Part shown: piece by piece, positions 35,068 to 46,100 of the stretch | Layout: each line of letters opens with the position of its first letter | Numbering within the stretch: position 1 is the stretch's first letter | NCBI GenBank assembly: GCA_932294295.1 | Contig: OW028580.1 | Location: 30,388,136-30,452,135, forward strand | Length of the DNA stretch: 64,000 bases | Reading direction: 5' to 3' | Source of the DNA: Alitta virens | Taxonomy: Eukaryota > Annelida > Polychaeta > Phyllodocida > Nereididae | The notes under the pieces: generated by a model | The model's input: the letters and a program-made list of their open reading frames with translations, nothing else | What the model was told of the DNA's origin: nothing | Database searches by the model: none | Program-made: the position numbers and the translations under genes

Positions 35068-38000
35068 GTAACCACCATGTGTTTTCTCCCTACCAATAGT
35101 GCTAAAAATAAAACCAATACTTTTTTTTCAGCATGATTAGTGACAACATGTATTAACCAAGTGGGTTGGGTAACAGGGCCTATCCACTGCGGATGGTAGT
35201 GGCGTGAAATGTGTCTAAATTAAATAAGCTGGCGTTGAATTTCACACAACGTATGCACAATGTATGTCTGTCGTGTCGTGAATCTCAATATATACATACA
35301 TACATCACATAACTAGAGCTTGGATGATTCATAATATTAGAATACTCTTTTTAGGTTTGCCCAGTACTATTGGCCTATATATATTGCGATTCATATAAAA
35401 ATCCTTTATATTATATTACCCACCATCATACAAAGACGCATACATGTCCTGCCAACCTACTTCAAATAGAAACTACATATATAATGAAATTATAAGACTT
35501 GTGGTCCACACATGTACCAGTAGCACATGAATCAGAATCAGAATCTCTTTATCGTTCTTACTGTATACAAGTTATTAACATTTTGTATAAAAAAAGAAGA
35601 AAAAAGAAGTTATGGATGAATATTTGAAAGGACTGGGGACCACTTTAGGACAAGACTTTGTCGTTATCAAGTGGCCCCCATGGGTTGATTCTAGTCAAAT
35701 TTAAGATACCAAGCACAAGGCACCAACATCTAGCTGAGATATCATAGCGCATGAGGAGTGTATAAGCAAAATATAATGATTTATACAAAGCCAACGGTGC
35801 TACAACAGCATTGTGAAAGTAAATATAAAGGTTTTTGTTCTTTCTTTCAATTTTTTTTTTTTTTGATGAGGTATACTAGTCTATGACTTTAATATTTGCA
35901 ATTTAAATGTAGATATAGGTTTGTTCTTTCTTTCAATTATTATTATTATTTTTTTTTGGGAGGAATACTAGTCTATGACTTTAATATTTGCAATGCAAAC
36001 AGTCGTCATCCAATGATATCTCTGTGACATGTTATTTGGGAGTAAACAGCTACGGCCAGAACATCATTTTCGTGGTGAAAATGTCTCATGATGCCAAGAG
36101 AGGTGAGGTCTCAATCACACGAGACATGCGATACACTCGGCTCATTAGCAGATTTTTATTTTTTTTAAATATAACCGCTGATGATAAAAAAAAGTGTTGG
36201 GACTACCATTGTCTAATTTGGTTGATTAGTTTGCATTAGAGCCAGTCGCTTCCTGTCATGTGACACTAAGGGGAGATTCGATGCAAGAGTGTGGATGCTT
36301 ACTCTCTTGGGAGTCATCTTCTTCTTTTGTAATAGTATTCGAGGAAGACCAGGCTCATTATTGTCATCCAACAGATTGCCCCCCCCCCCCCTTCCTCCCC
36401 CCTGCACAAGCCAGTCCTCAAGCTTATAATGCTCGTCCGCATGGGATTCCGCGCCACTATGAAAAATCGTCTGCTTCCTTCATATTAGGGATTCATATTT
36501 GATATTGTGCGCCAGATCAGCTGGGCTCTGCGATGGCTTCAGAATTTAATTATATATAAAATTAATAAATCAATAAATGGATAAATATAACGCCATAATG
36601 TGTGCATATGAGGTTACAAGACTTTTTTTTTTTTAATTAGTTGTGCATGCGATAATTATATTCAAATATGATAATAATAATAATAATAATAATATAATAA
36701 AGAAAGGAATAATCACCAGATCTGGTGATCATCGTTGATTTGCTTCTCACTTAAAAAAAAAGAAAAGTTTATTGCACACAGGAATGCATGCATTAGCGTA
36801 TGTAGAATGACAAGGGCATTTGCCGTTAATACTTCTGACCGGCTGCTGTTATTTTTGGCGTCCACACGCATTTTTGTTTTTCTCATTTTCTAGCATATCA
36901 TATGAAACCTTGCAAGCACACCAACACTGTCAGAGTATATAAAGTAATTGAACCTATAGACAAAGGTAGACAACTTTTGCTATATGATGCTACCTGCCAA
37001 TAAACGGAACTGTCTGGCTATATCTGGCTACTCAAATCCGGATCTAAAAGCATCATTTGGTGCATAAGCTGAGAGTTACACATATTTGTAATTTTGGTTG
37101 AAAAGATGCATGTTGATTGCGCATACATATTCATGATATATTAGAAAAAATTCTTACATTTACCAAGGTTTATATTTTTTCAGCTGTGGTAGATGTAAGC
37201 CGACTATAAGCTAGTTGTAGACAGAAGCGGATGGCTTTAGTCAATTACAGCTTGGATGGACTAGTTTATCCAAGGTTACTGTTACAGCTAGGAATAGGTT
37301 GCAACAGCTGACTAGAGTCGACCATATTTTATGAAACTAACTGTATGATTACGCACATCCGGTACTGCGGCAGTGCCGTGCATAAGCAACCCCCCCCCCC
37401 CCCCTCTTCCACTAAAAAAAAAGCCCTTGTAGAGAAATTGATACCTTGTTTGATAGTTTATTAAAATTCACTGCGAAAAAAGTACTTCAAAAATGTGTCC
37501 CCCCCCCCCCCCCAATGGGGTTCACTTATAACTTATGCGCGGCGGAACTACAGGACTTAGGACTATGGTGTAGTGATATTGGGATACCATGCAAAGTTGT
37601 GACCCAAATCTGAGGCATGGGGAGGTCTTCTGTAACAAAAAAGTGTGATTGGCTTCTTTAGAGCGCGTATTGTACCTCTCACCAGGATCACCCACTACAC
37701 AGACATTCAAAATTGAGTAATTAGTTAGTCAACATGAGGTCTCCCTAGCTTCCACGCATGCACAGTTCTAAGGGATTTCTGCACCCCGAATGAAGCATAC
37801 ACTGCCTGGTTCATTGTGCATTGCCCTGCGGATGGAATAGCAGGTATGGATATTCAATAATTCCTAAAGAAATCCGACGTGATATTTTTTTTGCTGGCGT
37901 TCATGCTCATTTTCTGTGGAATGTGCAAGCATAGTGACGCGCGTTTTAAAATTTGAATTGGGGTGAAGCACTTGTCATCTCCAATAAACGTTTCAAGGTA

Positions 38001-38412
38001 GGACTCAGGCGGATTTCTTCTTTGGGTAATTTGTTCATGGCGCAAATCATTTTGACGTTTATCTTTCCCGCAACATTCGAAGTTCCAAGAGAAATAAGCC
38101 GGTCGACTTGAGCCTCACAGACAGGCAGGGCGATTGAGTGATAACGTCAGACCCGAGACGTCATGATTGTTTCACTACAAAGATGAAAGGCATTTGACTG
38201 CATATCCCCACCTCATATTATCTATCAGTCTATCTATCTGTCTATCTATCTGTCTATCTATCCATCTATCCATCTATCCATCTATCTGTCTTATTCTATC
38301 TATCTACCTATCTATCTATCTGTCTATCTATTTATCTATCTATCTGTCTGTCTATCTGTCTATCTGTCTGTCTGTCTGTCTATCTATGTATCTATATGTA
38401 TCTATGTATCTA

Positions 38413-38443
<31 letters not shown>

Positions 38444-40120
38444 GTCTATCTATCTATCTGTCTTATTCTATCTATCTATCTATCTATTTATCACCAAAAG
38501 TTTACATGCAAATATGTCAACTACTAGAATTCTGCACAAATAGAATCGATCACAATTCTTTTAGAAGGATAATTTACCATGCGTTGCAAACCACTTTGCA
38601 GAGCTCTGGTGTCAAGTTACATAACCTATACACATACGATTTCATAATATACATGATAACTATTTTCATCATTCAATGATCATTTCACTAGATTTTCGCA
38701 AGATTTCCCTTGAATTTGCTGAGATTTACTCTGTCTGACATCTCCACCAATATTAGAGGAATTGGTAGAGTCCAACATTGCGGTGCTGGGTAATAGATTA
38801 TCTACACTCGGATGGGTATTTAACGTATTTTGACAATTTCCTCTGGCGAGTATTCCAAATAACAAAGGCAAGTGAAAGCTGGCCTCGTGTTTCACCCAGG
38901 CCATGACAGGTCCGACCGTATCGGTCTGTCTGTCTTGACAAGCTATCTTCTTCTCGAATGACAAATGAGGCCAAATAAGAGAGCTTTAATTGCAAGGTAC
39001 AATTTCAACCATTCAGCTGGAACGCAACACACAGCAGTCGGCCAAGACAACGAGCTGCTCATTAAATGGCGCGCCTTTGTGTTCACGTGGTCTTCGATTT
39101 TATAATTATATAGAACATGTTGCTGGGACAATACTGTGTAATGATGAAGACCACGGCAAGTGTTCAATTTCTGAACTGAGAGAGAGTGGCATATTTCACA
39201 ATGTTATTGGTAAATTGGTAATTTCTGCCTCGTTATGTTGGTAAATACACATTACAGCCGATTTTATTGACTTGGAAAGATTTCAAGATTTTTTTTTTCT
39301 ACACAATATATGTAGTATTTCAATACAGTTAGTACCTGACATAACAATAAAAGACATAAGCATACTGTGGGGGGGGGGGGGGGGGGGTGCACTAGCTTAC
39401 TAAAAAGCTGTGAAATTGCGCACACCCCTTACATTATAAATGAAAAAAAAAATAGCCTATTTAATTATCATTCAAATTTGATTCATATAGTGACAAATAA
39501 ATACAGCTAAAAAACAAATAAAAACTCAAAAAAAAAAAACATATTGTCATAAACTAAACTCCAGAAGCCTGTTATGGTTCAAGGCAGTCCCTCAGCCAAT
39601 GAGAATCCTGCATTCATAAGACGCCCTCTGGAGTTTTGTTTCCAAGTCTGTAATTTTACAGCAAAAGTAGAAAAGATTAAAGTTAACAAAGAAAAACAAT
39701 AGAAAACAATTGAGAGCGAATTAAATGCGTTGAAAGCAAGCCTTGAAATGCGTAATTACGTTGAAATTGGTCAGTGACTGCATTCCCCGAGGAGCACTTG
39801 AACCTGGGCTGTAATTGTCATGAAGTGGACAAGGCTGGCCACCTTGTTCACTGTAATTGCCGACCTGACTCTGCCTGAGTGTTATCCAACACAACCAATG
39901 ACCCATCAATGGCATTACTTAACGTCGGCGCCTCAATTAGCACGTTAGTGGAAAACACTTCCGAAATTAAATGGACCGCCATGCATTTAAAAGGCACGCC
40001 TTAAAACTCTGCATGCCTCTCTGGTGCAGACCTTCACTCCAAGCTTGGATGAACTAGACAAGCTACAATATGTATAATGGTTTACTGACGTCAATGATTG
40101 AATGAATCATTCAATCAATC

Positions 40121-40167
<47 letters not shown>

Positions 40168-43100
40168 TTCTGATAATAAATGTAGGCGAGACATGTCACA
40201 TTGGGGATATTTGATTAAATATTTTTCAAAAGAAACCAAAATGAAGCAAGTCTGATACTCAGTGACGTTGCCGGATATGTGTGCTAAAGTTTTCATCATC
40301 CGGTGAAGCAGCATTTTTGTGATATTCAAAATTGTCCCAGGAATGGGGTACATTGGAACCAAGCCTAGGGACCACTTGGACATTGAAAACAACAATGTTT
40401 GTACTTTATTTTGCACTGAACTGACTGTAAATTGTTACTCCCAGGAAGACATTTATAAGATCAGTGATCAGGCCTAGGAGCACACCATTTTAACTTTGTT
40501 TACAATGATGAATTAAAACAATGATCGAAATTTCCAGTAAACTGTGTCAAAACAATGAAATACCAAATACCTCTGACGCAATTTCTCAATTACATAGAAA
40601 TTGGTTGAAACTGTAAGGTATGACAATGATGACCCAATTTCCAGGCTTAATTTACAAACTCAATATTATAAGCATCAGATAAAAAATTGACTTTCTGTAT
40701 GCATTTATTTAGCCAGTAAAAACTAAAATCTTGAATCCAGTGCCTGGTTTGTTTTTTACCAGCTTAAAATACATGTGGAGACATGAATTTAGAATCAAGT
40801 GCCTTGCCAGTCTGACGCACAGCCCTTCCCTGCCATTCCACATCAAAGCCTCAATTTTCCTAAGTTCAGGGTCAAGTGTGCCTCACAGGTTTCATCTTTT
40901 TGGTACTCATCATACTTTGATTCAAATTAATTTTGGTTAACTTTGAATGGGCAAACTAACCAACATCACTGTTTGATATATACAATCATTGTCTGAGGAC
41001 AAAAAATATCTTGGCTGATTTTTAACCAAATTTTGGACTGATACCAGTGACACAAAAATTCGTCTAAAACAGACAATAATTTCTAAGAGTGTTAATTGGC
41101 CTTGATGATTTCCACATAGAAAATGAAGGTGCTTCCCTGAGTTTTAGTTTGAGACTAGCCTTGGACTTTCTGAATTGGTTCATTATCAAAAAAATCGCAG
41201 GTGTTCCAATGTACCCCATGTCCCAATGTACCCCAAGTCTCCCCTACACACTCTTTCGAACTATAAATGAATGGACTCCAAGGGGTGGGCATAAAATAAA
41301 AAGAAAGGTATGCAATTTGCAGTAGAGTACCAAGATCACAGTACTTTTGCCGAAGGCCATGTAGTTACTTCGGTGAAAAGTTTTGGGAGCAGAACTTACA
41401 CCATTTGTAGTCTTTTTAAAGGCAAATAAAGTCAATATCAATACTAATTCTAATACAGGAGGTAATAATGAAAATACTACATGTATTGTGTTAAATATAC
41501 GAGGTCAAGCGTTGTGTTAAATATACCTCATTTTTGGTATCAATTTACTTTTAGTTTGCATGATTAACGTGTTTGCCGATGTTAATTAATTATTATTCAA
41601 TAACTGCATAGTTTGATGCTTTAATTAAGAGTCTACACTGCAACCCAATCAATCTTGATAGCCACATAGTATGTGGTTGAAGGAGCTTGTACAGTGGCAA
41701 TGAGGACTAATAAGTGGCTTAATTGCTACAGGCCACAAACTGAATTAAGTCAATGGGCGAGGCTCTAACTCGAACCCTCAGGATGGCCCTTCCACTACAT
41801 TACATGTACCTGCCCCTTTGCCCTGACCTTGTACGTTTTTCCTAGATTATCTTTGGAAATTCTACTCAATATTAATTAATTTTACTGCAGTAATGGCCAA
41901 GTTTAGCCAACCCCTGCACTTCAGCAGCAGTTCAGCTGTCAGAAATTTCAAATCCTGAAATGATAGCCTCAGAACTCAGCATTTTTAACTTTGAAGACAT
42001 AAGTCCCTCTGAAACTAATGAGAAGTCGTTGTCGAGTACTCCCCCTTGATGACATCAAACAGCCTTAACTTACCCTTAAGCAAAGAAAAGGAAAAATCAT
42101 GCAGATCAAGTACATGATGGCTGCAGCAGATGAGGTTAAAAATTTTAACTGAATTCCCTGTGATGCTGCAGTGTACTCGTGCCAGGTAACCTTCTGAGGC
42201 CATAAACAAATAAAGCAGCTCAGAATATTGCCTAAATATGCCAATAAAAATGATCCTAAATGTTACTGTCAAATGATTTTTATTTGACATGAATAATATG
42301 GCATCAGGGTCATTCCATGTCAATCAACAAATGGTCCCAGCATGACCCTCTTAGATTTATTTAAAACTCTATAAACTTAAACCACTTCATATGTGATAAA
42401 TCTATGCAAAATTTGATATGTCTATCAATAAAAATGCAAAAGGTATGGTCCTATAATAATATAAAAATCAATCAAAGCCCAAATGGCATATTTTCTAAAT
42501 GGCAAGAGACACAGAGTTACAATTGCTGTTGTCAATTCTCATTTTGTAGGTTTATCAAGAATGAAAAGCGAAAGATCCATATTAATTTTATGTGGTTCTA
42601 CAGAAATTGTCAAAGTTTGGTAACTTATTGAACTAAAATCAATATTTCGAACCTTTACTGCACAGTTGTAAATCTTTAGAATAGCTTGATATTTATCCTG
42701 GTGTATCTTAACAATATATAGATTAAGAGCATGTATAATGAAACCGATAGTTTGTTTTGTTTGTGAGTTAGACACCAGTAAAATTTAAATTTCAACATTT
42801 TGGGGGTCTAATATGACCACGTGGGACAGGTTGTTCAATAATGAAATAGACATTATTCAAAAGTACTTAATTTCCTGGGAAAGAGTGAGTCAAATCATGA
42901 GTGGAGCAGGGTGTTATAGTTTAATGTGAGCATGACATGTTGAATTGGTGTTGTCTTGTAACCAGTGTCTATGCCAGGCCAAGTGAATGACCCCAACTAT
43001 AGAATACATGCAAAACATCATGTGGACTTCAAGCCTTACCATCTCATAATTACATCTACCTCTGGCTGCTGGTAAAATAACCTGCTAAGCTTGAGGTCAT

Positions 43101-46100
43101 GCACAGCACTAAACAATACCCTTAGCATATCTACCTCACCAGTGGGGAACAATGAGACAAATGACTTGCACTAACATTGTCTTGAATAACACTAATCTCA
43201 CACAAGGTAGGAACCTGAAATTGCTGGAAAGTATGCACAACAACAAAACCTACATCTGCGATAGGAAGTCAGTTAGCTTTGTTCCGAAAAAAGTGTCTTA
43301 TTGTTCCCCACTCTCCCCTACTTCAAGTTTGAACAGTTCATTATTATATTTGACCTGAATTCGAAAAAAGTACTATGACATTCTTTGTCTTTTTATCAAA
43401 CCATTATCAATTATTTCAAACATATCGCATATTTCCTGAGGAAGTGAAAATAGCTAAACACATAATAATCTACAATTAAAAGCAAAAGATACTTGTTTTT
43501 TTTAAACTATCGTCTTATATATTTGTTACTAACATTTTCAAAAATATTACAGAGAGACTGATTGTTCTATAACCGTATCTACAAATATTTCAAATCCAAT
43601 AATATTCCAACAAGATTTTAATATGGTTTTCAAAATAATCTCTCAACAGAAATGGCGATATTGGAAATACAAAATAGGATTATTGAATACTTAACCAACA
43701 GAAAATGTTGCATAGGTATATTCCTTGACCTGTCATAAGCATTTGATAAGTTGAATCAAGAAATTTTGCTGCATAAATATGTCATTATGGAGTACGGGGC
43801 TCAAGTTATCAATGGTTTTAGAATTACCTTTCCAATAGAGAGCAGTAGGCCTATACATTTTTTGAAATCAGATAAATCCTCTATTGGTAATATCAGTTGT
43901 GGAGTTCCTCAAGGATCAATTCTAGGTCCATTACTTCTTGTATTACATAAATGACATTGTTACTGTTTGTAGATAAAGTATTATCCTCTTTGCTAATGAT
44001 ACCACTTTACTTTATGAAGAACATAATGTCAAAAAATTGACTATAAAATTAAACAGTAAATTACCAATAGTCTACCAGTGCTTTGTACACAACAGCCTCA
44101 TTCACTATCGAATAGACCCGATTGCATAATTATATTTTGCAAGAAAACAATAAAATATTGATAACCATCACTATCAACAAACAAATAGTAAATATATTCA
44201 AAAAGACAAAAGTTCTCATTTTAAATGAAATTTAGATTAGAAAGACCACATTACTTACAAGTGCAACTAAATAAAGTTGCCAGTGTACGGAAAAAAATGC
44301 CACTTGCACTGAAAGAATATGAAACAGTTAAGAATTTTTTACAAATTTTGAACAATTTTAATGATATGTTTGATATGCGGGATTCGCTGAGGGTTTGCTG
44401 CAGTGCAACCTATGTTTAAATTTTATTTTAAGTGCTATTTTATTTTATTTTTTCTTGGTTTGGGAATGAAAACTATGTAAATAACTTGAATAATATACAT
44501 GTACATGATTCGGTGATGTGAATGTATGACTGCACGATCTGCCAAGCAATATATGAGCTCTTAATGATTACAGATGCAAACGGGGCCACTAAAGAATTGG
44601 TTTTCCCCAAGGCCCTGGACCTGGACAGGCCGAAAAGGGCACGAACGACGTTCTCTGCCGAGCAGCTGTTCCACCTGGAGAGGGAGTTCAACCGCAACCA
44701 ATACCTGGTGGGCAGAGAGAGGACCGATCTGGCCATACAGCTTCAGCTCAGTGAGACACAGGTGCGTTTACAAGTCACTGATCTGTTTTGACAGATCAGG
44801 GAGAAGAGTGGTGTTTCTTTTATTCCCTAATTAACTTCAGGCATGTGGAACTTTAAATGTTTAAAGTTGGATGAAAATTGACGAAGTTATTGAAGAAAAC
44901 GTACACAAAGCCAGTCTATATTTCGAATGGCGTCATGAACGTCTTCGACTCGCGATTTATTTTATGCTTAACTCACTGAATTTTAGTGCGATTTTCAAAT
45001 ATTAAGTTTTATTTTTTAGCTAAATCCATTTACTTTTGGCTTAAGTATCAATATGTCACATCAACTGTAGTTTCGCCGGCATTTTTACGGCCGTACGCCT
45101 TTCGTCCTTATTTGGAAACAACGTTTTGAGTTACCTTACTTGGGTAATGCATGAACGTCATTCTGTGCGGTATGAAAAGCAGATCACCCGGCCCGTATCA
45201 CCCGCTATTTCAGGTGGTATGACTGTAATTGGGGAATAAATACTTTATCTCGTCTTTCTGGTACATTAAAAGTTCAAATTTTGAACATCATCAAGCATAC
45301 CTTAATAAGTAAAATGTATAATTATACATATTGCACTTAAAACACAAAAAAATATTGGACATCATTTGCTGATTGTGTTACTTGACACTTGGAGGTACCA
45401 ATGTATTATTGTATCTTTATGTCCTTTGTTTTGGTACCAATAGTCTTTGACCAAATCAAACCATTCTATACTGACTACTGAATGGATACTCATGGTCCTT
45501 CATAATCTTTGCAGTCATTTTGTAATAATTATGAATCTCATTCATGTTTTTCGTCATAACACCCACGGGCGCTGATTTGCCATTTTTCTTAAGCCTTAGA
45601 ATAAGATACAGTACAACATTTTGTTACCAAATGTTACCAGTGTAATATCAATTATTAAAGACATCAATCATGTTCACAATGAGGTAAAATTCCGCAATTA
45701 TAAAATTTTTGACCATGAATTAAGTTATTTCTAAGGCTGGTATGAAATCTGCCAGGATCAAATCATAAAGAAATCTTCATGTGCCACTGAACATGGGTAG
45801 CAGATATACCACTCCGGAACTATTTAAACCCATCTCTAAATCTACTATGTCCTTTGGATGGCTTATTAGACTGATCCCCATTAAAGATGAATCATCAGGA
45901 ATATGGGTACACTATCATAATGATATTTATTTGAAATAATAACCCATTTTCAAAATGTTGTACTTTATCTATTTCTAAGTAAATACAGAATATGAAAAAA
46001 TATGCCATTCATATAATAGGCAGTGATAGTGGTTGTAGAGTGCTTAGCCCCCTTCACTGCCTTTTGTAATTTTGTGTAAGGCACTGTATATATATTCCCC

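Noticed and set aside
34820..35136. Antisense and alternative-frame ORFs over Vax exon 1
   Set aside because: Shadows of the GC-rich Pro/Ser/Arg coding end of exon 1.
38167..38679. 170-codon frame with SIYLSIYLS repeats
   Set aside because: It is the reading of a TATC/TGTC microsatellite; all frames stay open for compositional reasons.
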